From: Chrysomallon squamiferum
Taxonomy: Eukaryota; Mollusca; Gastropoda; Neomphalida; Peltospiridae
Assembly (NCBI GenBank): GCA_012295275.1
Contig: CM022671.1
Span: 17,554,456-17,576,955, forward strand
DNA: 22,500 bases
Direction: 5' to 3'
Shown one piece after another: positions 1 to 11,937 of this stretch. Both the position numbers and the translations under genes were made by a program. How positions within the stretch are numbered: the stretch's first letter is position 1; each line of letters starts with the position of its first letter. The notes below the pieces were generated by a model, which did no database searches, was not told where the DNA came from, and saw only the letters and a program-made list of their open reading frames with translations.

Positions 1-12
1 AAAGCACACAAT

Positions 13-57
13 CTTATTATTATTATTCTTCATATTATTATTATTATTATTATTATT

Positions 58-96
<39 letters not shown>

Positions 97-98
97 GC
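13..98. repeat. (ATT)n-(GTT)n compound microsatellite
   Basis: A run of ATT units, broken once near 28-33, passes directly into an uninterrupted GTT run from about 58 to 96. The switch is a single A-to-G change in the unit, as expected when a variant repeat expands beside its parent. No gene content. Confidence 0.95.
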
Positions 99-543
99 AT
101 TGTGTTGTTTACTAATTTAATTTTTCTTTTTTCGTTCATTCATTCCTTCATTCCTTTTTTCTTTCCCCCCATCATTTTTAAGGCAGACATTTTCACACGT
201 AAATCTGACATTTTAATTAACAATTTCCTTGTGACAAGACGACACATCTGTCTGTTTAACTGCTGTATAGAAACGTGTTAATTGGAAACTTTAATTTTAC
301 ATGACTCTAGGTGATAAAAAGCTATATTAAGAAACGCTTTTTGTGTGTGTGTGAGCTAATAACGTAGAGCTCAGCTAAATGAACGTAACAGTGAACACGT
401 AATTACCTAAGATAAAAACTGTGCAGGTGTTCAAGAAATTTTACTTTTAATAAAATATCCACGCGTTGGAGTCCAGTAACAGCTGCAGTGGTACAGCGAA
501 AATGTGTCTGATGTGTTGCAGTTGTTTAATGTTATAGCAGCCG
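99..543. other. Complex AT-rich sequence, no gene seen
   Basis: Non-repetitive AT-rich DNA with short T runs. No open frame, RNA gene or recognisable element is visible in either strand. It borders the large trinucleotide domain on its right. Confidence 0.6.
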
Positions 544-563
544 CCGAGGTAGTAGTATTAGTG

Positions 564-603
<40 letters not shown>

Positions 604-754
604 AGTGGTAGTAGTAGGAGTAGGAATAGTAATATTAGTATTTGTTAAAGCAGTTCCTGCATAATAGTAATAGAAGTTTTTGAAGTTGTTGAAATTGTAG
701 TAATAGCTGTTGTTGTTGTAGTTGTAAAAGTAGATGTTGTCATTATAGTATAAT

Positions 755-980
755 ACAGAATAGTAGTATACATATAGTAATACTGTAAATTTTAACATGA
801 TAGCCATACGATAGGTCTGTATAATAGTATAATAGTAGTATTAGTTGCTGCAGTACTTATAGTAGTAGTAGTAGTAGTAGCTGGTATGGTTGTAATTGTT
901 GCGTTTTTGTAGTTTAGAATAGTAGTATACATATAATAATATGTAAACTTTAATACGATAGCCGTGTTGTAGGTCTCAAT
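755..980. repeat. Imperfect duplication, spacing about 160 bp
   Basis: The segment at 755-820 (AGAATAGTAGTATACATA, then GTAAA.TTTAA, GATAGCC and GTAGGTCT-like words) recurs at 915-980 with the same word order and several substitutions. The shared words are not simple repeats, so a block of about 160 bp was duplicated in tandem inside the trinucleotide domain and then diverged. Confidence 0.75.
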
Positions 981-1723
981 ACAGAAACAATAGATCTGGG
1001 ATGGTGTAAACTTGTTTCTTCTGTTGTTATTATTGTTATTGTTATTGTTATGGTAGTTATAATAATAACGTTAGCAAGAGTAGCAGCAGTAGCAGTAATA
1101 ATCGAAGCTTCAGTACAAGCAGTTATTGTAGTAATAACAAGACATATTTGTACGTGTAGTAGTAATAGTTGTTGTAGTAGTAATAGTTGCTGTAGTAGTA
1201 AAGGTGATATGGCTTATTTCGTTGTTTTTGTTACAGCATTATTGGCAGCAGCAGTGGTAGTTATGGGAGAAATAAGGTTGTATAGTAGTAGTGAAAGTAG
1301 TTGTCGTAGTAGTTGTCGTAGTAGTTGTCGTAGTAGTAGTAGCAGTAGTAGTAGGAGTAATGTTTATATAGTAGTAGTAATAGTAAAAACAGCAGCACCA
1401 ATAGTATTAGTAACAGTAATGGCATTAGTAAGAAATACTAATAATTAACAGTAGTAGCAGTTGTAATAGTATTAGTAGTAGTATTAGTAGTAGTATAGCA
1501 GTAGTAATAATAATAAATACTAGTGATTACCATTGTACTAATAGTTGTAGTCATGATAGTAGTTGTACTAGTTGTAGTAACAGTAATAATAGTAGCAGTA
1601 GTTGTAGTAATAGCAATAGTAATAGTAGTAATTGTAGTAGTAGTAGTAGTAGTAGTAGTAGCAGTAGTAGTAGTAGTAGTAGTAGGAAAGTAGCAGTAGT
1701 AGTAGTAATAATAATGGAAAAGT

Positions 1724-1781
1724 CCAGTAGTATAAATTTTTGTTAGAAATTCCAGTAGTTATAAAATTTTAGTTAGAAATA
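1724..1781. repeat. Short tandem duplication, about 28-30 bp
   Basis: Two adjacent copies begin CCAGTAGT and end TTAGAAAT, at 1724-1751 and 1752-1781. They differ by a few substitutions and indels. This is a small complex island within the trinucleotide domain. Confidence 0.75.
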
Positions 1782-2130
1782 CCCATATAAACAGTTATAT
1801 CAATACTTGTAGTTCTAGTAATAACAGTAGTAGCGATAGTGATACTAGCAGTAGTAGCTATAGTTACTAGTAATGACTGTGGTAGTAGTAGAAGTGAAAG
1901 AAGAACGAGCGGTTTTACCAGTAATGGTGAAATTAATGCCAAACAGTTGCGGTAATAGTGGTAATGGTAACAGTAGGAGTTGACAGTAGTATCAGTTACA
2001 GCAGTAATAGTAGTACTGGTAATATAGTAGCAGTAGTAGTTGTAACAGTAGCAGGAGTAGTTGAACAGTAGCAGTAGTAGTTATAACAGTAGCAGGAGTA
2101 TTAACAGCAGCAGCAATAGTGTGTTAGTAA

Positions 2131-3660
2131 AACCAGTAATCGAGTTAATTCATGTTAATAAAGAAGAATAAATAATATTTTGTCGTCTCTAAGTTCAGAA
2201 GAAATTTGAGTCATTATTATGTGCTATGGTTTTATGCTACTTTCAGTCGGGTTTGTTTAACGGAGAGCCAGAACAAGATATACAAACAACCAGAAGAAAA
2301 TAAAAAAAAAGATAAAAAATAAAAGATAAATACTAAATACTGAAATAAAAATTCATTCAGAAATCTGTCATCATTACGACGTACAGAAAGTTGAAAAGGA
2401 TTATAAAAATGTTTCTATTCTGGGTTGCACATAACGACGTATCAGTACACGAAGTTGAATAACAAAGAACGGTTTATCTGTGTAACTGAAATAGAGCACA
2501 TTCTTGTCAATCGGCTATTGTCTTCAAAGCAAGAGTTACTTTGTTTTGTTCCGTTGTTTTTTTTCTCTGTTAGATCAACAAACACGTTTTATGAACGCAC
2601 ACACGGTTACAGTACAATTTCCTTTGTCAACAGAACGTTCAAAGTAAAGCACTTTAGATATTTGCACACACTATTTAATCTCAGCTTGCCGCAGAATATT
2701 TATGCGTTCAGAAATAGAAAAAAAATCGACAGTGGTGTTACCAGTAAAAGAAAAGGAAAAGATTATTATAGTACCAATAAAAATGCTGCTAATATATCCT
2801 CTGTTGGTTTCTGTTATCGCCATCAGGGAATTTCGCAGAACGAAGTGAATGAAATGTTTAACGAGATTTAATATTAATCGTTATTAAGTGTCCTTCGTTT
2901 GTTTGTTCAGCTATGATATGAAAGGAAGCCTACTGCTACTGGCTCACAGTGAGATGTGATTTTCGATGTGTCAGCAAGGATTCTTTTATACGAGTTTTTC
3001 TAAAGTACACATCGGTGATATCTCTGATGAATCCATCACTGGGGCAATGGATGGAAATCTGTAATGGATTTCAGAGGGAAATCAAATTTTTTTTTTTTTT
3101 TTGTTGTTAATATTAATAAATGAAAATCAACATTTTAAAAAGTTAAACAAGACTTCAATCCTCTGAGAACAGAAATATCTGAGATTTATTATTCATTTGA
3201 TATTATATAGTATGTAAATACATGATTTATATGACCCAGCATAGCCCAACTTCAATACACAAAGCATTGATTCTGGAGTTTTTATATATTATTTTATTTA
3301 TTTTTTATTATGTAGTTGCCTTTAAAAATTCAATAACTGAGCGGGCAAAATAAAAAAAAAAAAAATTAAATTTACTTAACGTATTTTTTTTAAACAAATT
3401 TATGACTTTAAAATGTCAAAAAAATGGTCTTAATTAACAGTAAATTATTATACTACACATCTACTGTTTTTCTTGTTTCTCAGTGTGGCAGATGTGTTTG
3501 ATAGTTTCTATTGCTAACCTTTTGTTTCTCTGTTAACAAGATTTGTCAGGCTTGATTCACTTCACCCAGGCAAGCAGGAAAAGATTACTGGAAAGGTCAC
3601 GTGGAAGTCTTACAGTAAATCATTCTGACTGTCAAACGTAGTCAAGGCGAATGAGTCCAG
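2131..3660. other. Complex AT-rich intergenic sequence
   Basis: Mostly unique-looking sequence with a T run at about 3088-3102 and several A runs. Apart from the weak open frame at 2407-2871, I see no gene, RNA or element. It lies between the trinucleotide domain and the CTTT/GA tracts. Confidence 0.55.
2407..2871 (+). other. Weak candidate: complex open frame without an ATG start
   Basis: The frame is open from just after a TAA at 2404 to a TAA at 2869-2871, about 154 codons of non-repetitive protein. The only in-frame methionine lies near the very end, so it cannot be a stand-alone eukaryotic ORF. If real it would have to be part of a spliced exon. An AG at 2443-2444 follows an only weakly pyrimidine-rich stretch, so acceptor support is poor. 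I recognise no domain; the deduced product is rich in K, N, S and F. In DNA this AT-rich an open frame of this length can arise by chance, which is my preferred reading. Confidence 0.12.
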
Positions 3661-3676
3661 ATTTAAGATTGTTATT

Positions 3677-3758
3677 TCTTTGCTTTCTTTCTTTCTTTCT
3701 TTCTTTCTTTCAAATTTCTTTCATTCTTTCTTTCTTTCTTTTCTTTCTTTCTTTCTTT
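3677..3758. repeat. (CTTT)n microsatellite
   Basis: Interrupted CTTT array with one complex break near 3711-3724. It is followed by a duplicated motif, ATGCTGTGCTG, at 3769 and again at about 3797. Confidence 0.93.
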
Positions 3759-3821
3759 GTAATGCCATGCTGTGCTGCTATTTATTTCTTTGTGTATGCT
3801 GTGCTGTATTTATTGTGTGTG

Positions 3822-3837
3822 TGAGAGAGAGAGAAAA

Positions 3838-3919
<82 letters not shown>
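3822..3919. repeat. (GA)n microsatellite
   Basis: A short GA stretch, one AAAATA interruption, then pure GA from 3841 to 3919. It is preceded by a short GT run. Open frames here encode only alternating Arg-Glu and are not genes. Confidence 0.97.
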
Positions 3920-3924
<5 letters not shown>

Positions 3925-4011
3925 TATTTTAAGACTTCTGTTTCTCATCTAAAGGAATTCATCAAACTGTAATCTCTTTAAAACTCTTCTCACTTGCTCG
4001 CTTATTTCTTT

Positions 4012-4121
4012 AAAAAAAAACGAAAAAAAAAAAAAAAACCGCCCTTTATCTTTTATTCTTTTTCAATTATTTCTTCTCAACTATTTCTTCTTGGAATTTT
4101 TTTTTTTTTTTTTTTTTTTTT
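4012..4121. repeat. Poly(A) tract followed by poly(T) tract
   Basis: An A run (about 4012-4038, with one C and one G interruption) is followed about 60 bp later by a T run of about 25 (4097-4121). The two could pair as a foldback. The same A-then-T arrangement recurs at 6192-6332 and 14450-14699. Confidence 0.9.
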
Positions 4122-4552
4122 CAGAAGATCACTTTATTTTGTCGGTTTGCAGGTTTCTTTTTTTCACATTTGCAAAATCAGAATTGCTCCACAAGTCCTA
4201 ATTGGTTCGTCTGCAAAAACTAATGATCGTCTGCTCACGTGGGCACGCGCTCCATGGGAGACCAACGAAGACCAAACGTTATGGGGATATTAGCCAGCAG
4301 ACGAGAGTTAATTAAGCAGTAAAAAGAAAAAAACTTTGTTTTTTTGCCTTGCAGCTGAAAAAAAAACACGTAGTTTTGTTGTTACGGCTTCTTCGTTTGA
4401 AACACTGATATCGAAGACAGTGAAACTGCCATCATCGTGTTAACACTGTCTAATCAGTATTTCTGATTGTCTTACCAGAAAATGAAGGATTTTAGAAATC
4501 AGTTTTCTAAATCCATAGAATGAGGGAAGATGTTTATTTGACACACACTCAA

Positions 4553-5293
4553 ACATTTGTAATCTACGATTATATGATGTTTTATTTAATTTTATTCAAA
4601 ACATTTGTCATCTACGATTAGATGATGTTTTATTTAATTAGACTCAAAGCATTTGTAATCTACGATTAGATGATCTTTTATTTAATTATACTCAAAACAT
4701 TTGTAATCTACGATTAGATGTTTTATTTAATTATATTCAAAACATTTGTAATCTACGATTATATGATGTTTCATTTAATTATACTCAAAACATTTGTAAT
4801 CTACGATTATATGATGTTTCATTTAATTATACTCAAAACATTTGTAATCTACGATCAGATGATATTTTATATAATCATATTCAAAACATTTGTAATCTAC
4901 GATCAGATGATATTTTATATAATCATATTCAAAACATTTGTAATCTACGATCAGATGATGTTTTATTTCATTAGACTCAAAACATTTGTATTCTACGATT
5001 AGATGATGTTTCATTTAATTATACTCAAAACATTTGTAATCTACGATCAGATGATATTTTATATAATCATATTCAAAACATTTGTAATCTACGATCAGAT
5101 GATATTTTATATAATCATATTCAAAACATTTGTAATCTACGATCAGATGATGTTTTATTTCATTAGACTCAAAACATTTGTAATCTACGATTAGATGATG
5201 TTTCATTTAATTATACTCAAAACATTTGTAATCTACGATCAGATGATATTTTATATAATCATATTCAAAACATTTGTAATCTACGATCAGATG
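4553..5293. repeat. 48-bp minisatellite with 192-bp higher-order repeat
   Basis: Fifteen full units and one partial unit begin with ACATTTGT-ATCTACGAT, at 4553, 4601, 4649, 4697, 4742, 4790 and then every 48 bp to 5270. One unit (4697) is 45 bp through loss of three bases. The first five are divergent. From 4790 the units fall into classes ordered A-B-B-C, A-B-B-C, A-B-partial, so 4790-4981 and 4982-5173 are two nearly identical 192-bp blocks (I count two differences). Because 48 is a multiple of three, both strands have long open frames. Class A units place TAG in frame (GATTAG) where B/C have GATCAG, so translation would stop in every block. This argues against coding. Confidence 0.97.
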
Positions 5294-6180
5294 GCTTCAT
5301 GCACTTCGATAAAGACTATAAAATTAATTAATGATGACAGCTCCTTTTTTAATTAGCAAGAAATGGTCTTTCTAATGCACCTTTCCACAGACAGGAAGAT
5401 ACTTATCGAGGATTTGGTCAACCAGTCATGGGGCACAAGTTTAGGCTAAGTATTTCTTCAGAAGGGGAGTCATGGAAACATACAAAGACTACTGAATGTT
5501 TCTGTCTAGGTTAGGGTCACATATAAAAAAAAAGTAACTAAATTTTCGATCAAACACTGTTGGATTTTATCTGATTTCTGATATGTTTGGATAGAAACTC
5601 TTCTCAAGATTCTATCTGTGAAAAAATAATACCTCTGCACTGACCTGCGGACTGCCAGCGTCGTTAAATGTCTTTAGATGACAGTTAAGGAGAATTATTC
5701 AACGATGTCAACATGGAGTGGATTACTGAGACTGACTGAAGCTCGGAGTCGACACTTCTTAAACTGGTGAATGGTTCACACAGAGGTGAAGGAAATTATT
5801 TTTGGGGATGAATGACTCTATGGGAGAGAAAGTCAAAATGTATCCAAGAAAAAAAAAAAAAAAAAAAAAAAACCACCCATAAATAAACAAGTAAATAAAT
5901 AAATAAATAAATAAATAATACAGAAATTTAGTCCCGGGGAATAAAATTTTGCGATAAAAGACCCGAGGTTGTTTAACACTGAAGCACTGATCTGAATTAT
6001 TTTAAGCTAGGAATGTAAATGTGTAACTTGGTGTAACCAAGACTCTGGTGACTCTTATTCATTTGACTGATTGATTTATTTGTTTATATTTATAATAAAA
6101 CAAGTTATTAATCTAGGAAATATAAATATTATAAATAATGACAGAAGTGTTAAGATAGATCTACATTTGACAGATACAAA
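5294..6180. other. Complex sequence with A-rich and AAAT tracts
   Basis: Unique-looking sequence containing a poly(A) run at 5849-5872 and an (AAAT)n array at about 5880-5919. No gene or RNA recognised. The part at 5600-5780 is slightly more GC-rich but carries no long open frame. Confidence 0.55.
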
Positions 6181-6190
6181 AAAAAATAAT

Positions 6191-6191
<1 letters not shown>

Positions 6192-6226
<35 letters not shown>

Positions 6227-6298
6227 TATATATCTATTGTCTAAAAGTCAGAGAAAGCTTTTATCTTGAAATACTATAATAAAAAGAAAATTATTTTC

Positions 6299-6329
<31 letters not shown>

Positions 6330-6332
6330 TTT
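6192..6332. repeat. Poly(A)-(AT)n, small palindrome, poly(T)
   Basis: A30-like run and AT dinucleotides at 6192-6233, then T-rich runs at 6297-6332. Between them, 6281-6303 is an 11-bp perfect inverted repeat around one central T (AAAAAGAAAAT / ATTTTCTTTTT). The whole block could fold back on itself. Confidence 0.85.
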
Positions 6333-6789
6333 GACCGAGCTTACGAATAATTTATGCTACAATTAGTCTGTATTGCTCATCTTGAACATAAATAATACAC
6401 AAACTATTAACAGCATTAAATCGCTTTTGTTTTTGCATCATGCAATTTCTACGATAAACAACATTAACCAAAATAAATAAACAAAAGAGAGGAAAAGAAG
6501 AATGAGTTTCATAGTTTAACATAAACAGAAGGCTGTTTGGAAAATCAGTTGTTATTTTTTGTTGGTTTCTCTTCTTATTGTTGTTGTTATTATTATTGTT
6601 GACGTTTTTGTTGTAGATAATTTAAAATGAAACTACCAGGTGAATGCTTTAGGAAAATATGCATTTTCGGAATTGCAATGGAATTATGGGCGATGCAACT
6701 GAAAGTTGTGTATTCAAGGAACCGAGCAATGAATTGATAGATAATTTAAAAAAAACAAGTTCCAATCGTTTAAGGATAATGGAGATCTT
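6333..6789. other. Complex AT-rich sequence, no gene seen
   Basis: Unique-looking AT-rich DNA with a short TTG/TTA microsatellite at about 6575-6616. No supported gene. Open frames beginning near 6659 run straight into the CATA/GA tract and are discounted. Confidence 0.55.

Positions 6790-7716
<927 letters not shown>

Positions 7717-7773
<57 letters not shown>
7717..7773. repeat. (TA)n microsatellite
   Basis: Uninterrupted TA dinucleotides over about 57 bp, self-complementary and therefore cruciform-prone. Confidence 0.97.
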
Positions 7774-7774
<1 letters not shown>

Positions 7775-8692
7775 CCACTGATCAAACCATATTGCATTAG
7801 CTTCTTAAAGTTTTGTTGGTTTTATGGGGGTTTTCGGTGGGGGTGGGGCATAGGTGAAAGCTTTCAAAAATGCAGTCACTTTTTACCACATATAAACGAA
7901 TATGTTTTGACCTTGCTGGAATATTAATAAATTTCTAACCTTATTTCATTAGAATCTTAATGGTTTTCGTCCAAATACACAAATGTAAAACACGAATCAC
8001 TTTCCACCCAAACACGAATAGATCATCGTACACCATGCGACATACTGAAGACGGTTTTAACACTTCTGTATCGTAGTTATAAAGCATCTGCTTTGTTTTC
8101 GAAAATGCCACAAACCTTTAAATGGTATTAATATTCATCTACACAGTCACATGTCATTCGATATTATATTTATTACCCCCGAGAGGCGAAATATCAGGAC
8201 GTTTTTTTTTTTTTTGTTCGTGCGTGGGTTAAGCCAATAACGTAACGTCCATACGAACGTTTTTACAGATTAGAACTAACGTCGAGATATTTGTAATCTT
8301 TGCTCCTAACTCTCAGAAATAAAAGTTGATGGAGAGAGAGAGAAAAGAGTGGATATCGTTTTAAAAGATTTCCTGCAAATCCTGTTCCAGTGTTATAACT
8401 GTTAACAAGCTTTTAAGAGGACGAAGTTTTCGCTTTGCAAAAGATATGTATATATGATTAGTGTGATGAAATGGTTTTTTGAATATTTTAATGGAAATTT
8501 TTTTTTTCAATAATTGTTCAAATGTGTAATACAGTTGTTGTTTTTTTGTCCGTCTGTGTACGTACATACGTATATACAGAAGTAACTAAGCAAAGAATTT
8601 ACAGAGAAATATTCAATGTTAAAATAATCTCCAGAGCAATAAAACAACATTATCATCAGTATCATGATCATTAGCAACAACGAGAAAAACCA
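7774..8692. other. Complex AT-rich sequence; G-rich patch near 7826
   Basis: No supported gene. A G-rich patch at 7826-7848 (runs G5, G2, G5, G4) stands out. A minus-strand ATG frame of 68 codons (8361-8567) is basic and short, with no recognised domain. A T run lies at about 8202-8215. Confidence 0.5.
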
Positions 8693-8748
8693 CAATAATA
8701 ATAATAATAATAAAAATAAAATAATAATAATAATTATAATAATAATAA

Positions 8749-8793
<45 letters not shown>

Positions 8794-8830
8794 TAATAAT
8801 ACTAATAATTACCATAACAACAACAACAAT
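8693..8830. repeat. (AAT)n microsatellite
   Basis: AAT/ATA units with AAAAT interruptions, ending in a few ACA units. Frames here give poly-N, poly-I or poly-Y only. Confidence 0.96.
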
Positions 8831-9749
8831 GAAACCAGTGACGTCGAAGGATGACTAAATTAACTAACTTCTTGTCGTGCGTCTTTGTTTGGCGTTAATT
8901 AACAATGATTAACGCGATAAGCGGGTATCGCTAGGAAAACATGACTGAAATGAGTTACGTTTACATTTGCATACAGATAACTCATTTATTTCCCAGACGT
9001 GATAATAAATTAGTTCAAAACTGGCAGCATACAGCTTCATATTGTTACATTTCCATTACACTTACGTCATAAATCATTTCTCTGACGTCATATAAAATAT
9101 TTAACAGTCTATACCATTAATCTTGTTTCGACTTCGCTGTTTTTTTCTTTAGTAAAGATAAACGTGCAGAAGTTAATTTTGTTTAAATTAGAAACTAAAA
9201 GCTTTTATAAACTGATGTTGTAATGATATTATTATTATCATGATGCAGTCGTATATCTATTCCTATACCATGTTAATAAGAATTTAAATGAGTGACATAC
9301 GCACGCATAAGAAAAACATTTTTTTTTTTAGGTTAATCTGAATTTGATGGATCTGTGTTCTTATTTCATGTTTATAAAAATGATTATAAAAAAACAAAAA
9401 CAAAAACTATATCTAAAATACTTTATAACAATAAATAAAAATGTATATCTAACTTATCTTCATTTTTTTTTATTATAGGAATAAAACCGTACATAACGGA
9501 ATGATTCAATATGTATTTGATGACTTCGAAATACATATGATTAATAACTGCTAATAGCTACACAGGTTTTTCTTTTTCTATACAATAATCATGTGAAAGA
9601 TCAACTGTTGATTAACTGTATTACGCTTCACAGTTTACTACAAAGTATGTTCATACATATAAGTAAATATCTGTATACAACAGTCGTGTACACTGGTTGG
9701 GAAATAACATAGAGGTGTACTGGATATGACTGATACTGATACCTACCAC
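8831..9749. other. Complex sequence surrounding a CRE/TATA cluster
   Basis: Unique-looking sequence without a long open frame. It holds the possible promoter elements at 9062-9097. A pyrimidine run ending in AG at about 9139-9152 resembles a splice acceptor, but no open frame of note follows. Confidence 0.5.
9062..9097 (+). promoter_or_regulatory. Possible promoter elements: CRE half-site, full CRE, TATA box
   Basis: TTACGTCA lies at 9062-9069 and the perfect palindromic cAMP-response element TGACGTCA at 9083-9090. The two are 21 bp apart, about two helical turns. TATAAAA follows immediately at 9091-9097. CREB/ATF proteins bind TGACGTCA, and CRE sites close to TATA boxes are common in inducible metazoan promoters. 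I see no clear initiator or downstream open frame, so function is inference; an AT-rich genome also produces TATAAA often. Confidence 0.3.
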
Positions 9750-9905
9750 ATTATTATTAGCAGCTGTAGTAGCAGCAGTAGTAGAACAGTCGTAGTAGTA
9801 TTGGCAGTGTATTAGTAGAAATTGTAGCAGTAGTAGTAGCAGCAGCAGACGTAGTAGTAGTAGTAGTGGCAGCAGTAGCAGTAGTGGTAGTAACAGTAGT
9901 ATATA

Positions 9906-9961
<56 letters not shown>

Positions 9962-9970
9962 TGTATGTAT
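9750..9970. repeat. (TAG/CAG)n array followed by (TATG)n
   Basis: TAG with CAG and TGG variants to about 9900, then TATA, TATATG and pure TATG units to 9970. TAG lies on the plus strand, as in the 544-2130 and 11104-11319 arrays. Confidence 0.95.
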
Positions 9971-11103
9971 CGGTTAACATTTTCAGAATACTTTTTTCTT
10001 TATATATTTTTCCTTGTATATTTATCCTATTCGGAATAATGCTTAGATTTAATACAATTTATAGTTAACATTATAATCAATGGAAATTCATTTCTTGAAC
10101 GGCAACCAACTACAAGAGCTGTTTATTATACGATGAATGAAAAAAAAAAAAAAAAAAAAAAAAGAAATCGTCGTAGAATGATGAGAAAAAAAAACTCCTT
10201 CAAGAAAGACTCTAAAAACAATAAGAATATTCCACACATTATTCGCTTTCCTGCCACACATTAGCCTGTTTTGAAAACAATTTATTTAGAGTGGCTCTTG
10301 GGCGTTTTCCTGACATTTCATCAAATACCTGTAGCCGGTTCAGTTAGAAGCACACGAACTGGGAATTCTGGCTCAATGACGTACGCGAACAAAACCGCAG
10401 AAACAGACATCGGTTCATACCACTTGTAATCCGAAAGTCAAGATGGAAGCATGCACTCTGTTTTTTTTTCTTTTCTTTTTTTTTTCTGAAAATTTCTTTT
10501 CGTTATTCGTTTTCATTTATCTTTTAGAAACAGTCATTTTGTTATCCTTCTTTTTTTCTTTTTTTTTTTTTAAACTAAATGTCAATTTTAATTAGGTCTT
10601 CGGCATACGATTTCGGAGTTTGAAATATTCACTGGGAAAACTAACAAAAGATATGTGTATCTGTTTCAAAACATTAATTAAACGTGATGGGTTATATATA
10701 AAAAAAAAACACAAAAAAAAACAACAAAAATTAACTGGGGACATGCGAAGAGAAACCAGGAATCAGCGACAGTTTTAATTACAAAGGTGAGACCAGGATG
10801 CCTCGTTGTAAATTATTCAAGAGACTTAATAACGTTAAGCGTTTGGACTGGACGTTTTCAATTAGTCAAACCCTTTTGAACGAACATGATGATGACAATC
10901 TTTAAAAATTCTCAGATCTTTATTAAGTTAGCTCTCATTTGCTGACAGATTATTCCTAAACATATACAGACGCTTACACTCAAGTAATGCAGAAATTAAT
11001 CTGGGAAAATAAGAATAGATTTCGTGACTGTTGCTGTTATTGTTCACTAGCACAGTCTTCTGCTCCTTCGTCCCATCTCCTCCCCTCTCCATCGTCATCA
11101 TCT
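9971..11103. other. Complex AT-rich sequence with A/T runs
   Basis: Poly(A) at about 10140-10163, T-rich runs at 10460-10486 and 10551-10571, and A runs near 10700. The part at 10260-10450 is more balanced in composition and reads as unique sequence. I see no gene or RNA in it. Confidence 0.5.
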
Positions 11104-11319
11104 TATTATTATTGGTAGTAGTAGTAGCAACAGTAGTAGTTATAGTAGTAGTAGTAGTAGCAGCAACGGTAGTAGTAGTAGTAGTAGCAGCAGCAACGGT
11201 AGTAGTAGTAGTACTAATAGTAATAATCTAGCAGCAGGAGCAGTAGTAGTAGTGGTAGTAGCAGAAGCAGCAACAGCAGTAGTAGTAGTAATAGAAGTAG
11301 TAGTAGTAGTAGTAGTAAT
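11104..11319. repeat. (TAG/CAG)n trinucleotide array
   Basis: TAG units with CAG, CAA and TGG variants. A block of the form CAGCAACGG followed by TAG units appears twice (about 11160 and 11190), so part of the array was duplicated as a longer unit. Confidence 0.95.
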
Positions 11320-11840
11320 TTTAAAGTTTCAGTTATCGAAACGAATTAAAAAAATGATCCATATAGATCTACTCAGAGGTGTAAATAAAAGCAGTTTTTA
11401 ATAATCGTATTTTGCACAGTTCTGATTTAAATGACTTGGAAACTCTAAAATAGAAAACCACTCCTTGACAGGAACCGATTCCAGTACATTCGGTTCTGAA
11501 GAATATCATTTTATACGGATTCTTCTTCCATGTTTCCTTCACAATGCTAATCTACACGAGCAAAGTCGCTGGAAATGACATTGATCATTACCAACACCGC
11601 TTCTTAAAGTGTGCTATACTCTAATCGGATTATTTCGGATATTTCCGTCAATCTGATTACTTCCCAGCCGTGATGCATTGCTAAGATTGTGTAACGACAA
11701 ATCAAAATATCGCTAATTTCTAATTTTCATATTACACACAAGGTTAAACATACTACGAGCTTATTGATTAGACAAGAACGCTATACTGGGCGAAAAAAGA
11801 AAATGGAAAATGTGTTGAGAAGCTATTTGCGTGTGAAATA
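11320..11840. other. Complex sequence, no gene seen
   Basis: Unique-looking, moderately AT-rich sequence. No long open frame in either strand and no recognisable element. Confidence 0.5.
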
Positions 11841-11849
11841 GCGAGAAAA

Positions 11850-11873
11850 AGAAAGAGAGAGAGAGAGTGATGT

Positions 11874-11935
<62 letters not shown>
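11850..11935. repeat. (GA)n microsatellite
   Basis: Imperfect GA with GTGATGTGAGACA interruptions, then pure GA from 11879 to 11935. Confidence 0.96.

Positions 11936-11937
<2 letters not shown>

Larger units (their letters stand above)
544..2130. repeat. Degenerate TAG/TAA/TTG/CAG trinucleotide domain, about 1.6 kb
   Basis: The sequence is dominated by TAG units with interspersed TAA, TTG and CAG. Pure stretches occur at about 567-603, 863-880 and 1636-1683. The three-base phase is kept over long distances, so two frames of the plus strand stay open locally while the third is full of TAG/TAA. The plus strand is strongly depleted in C. Any protein read from it (for example the ATG frame at 1050-1448, rich in V, I and S) is a by-product of the repeat. 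Short complex islands interrupt it, including a duplicated one at 755-980. Confidence 0.9.

Noticed and set aside
1050-1448. A 132-codon ATG frame rich in V, I and S
   Set aside because: It lies wholly within the TAG/TAA-type trinucleotide domain and simply reads the phase without stops.
3822-3919. GAGA-factor regulatory array
   Set aside because: Long pure GA is abundant throughout the window as a microsatellite, and nothing near this tract suggests a promoter.
4718-5206. Repeat protein with 16-residue units on either strand
   Set aside because: Open frames follow from the 48-bp period. Class A units carry an in-frame TAG on the plus strand, so no continuous protein spans the array.
4553-5293. 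CRISPR-like direct repeats
   Set aside because: Units are contiguous with no unique spacers, and the sequence context is eukaryotic. It is a minisatellite.
7826-7848. G-quadruplex on the plus strand
   Set aside because: Only three G runs of three or more plus one GG, so it falls short of the four-tract rule, unlike 14251-14270.
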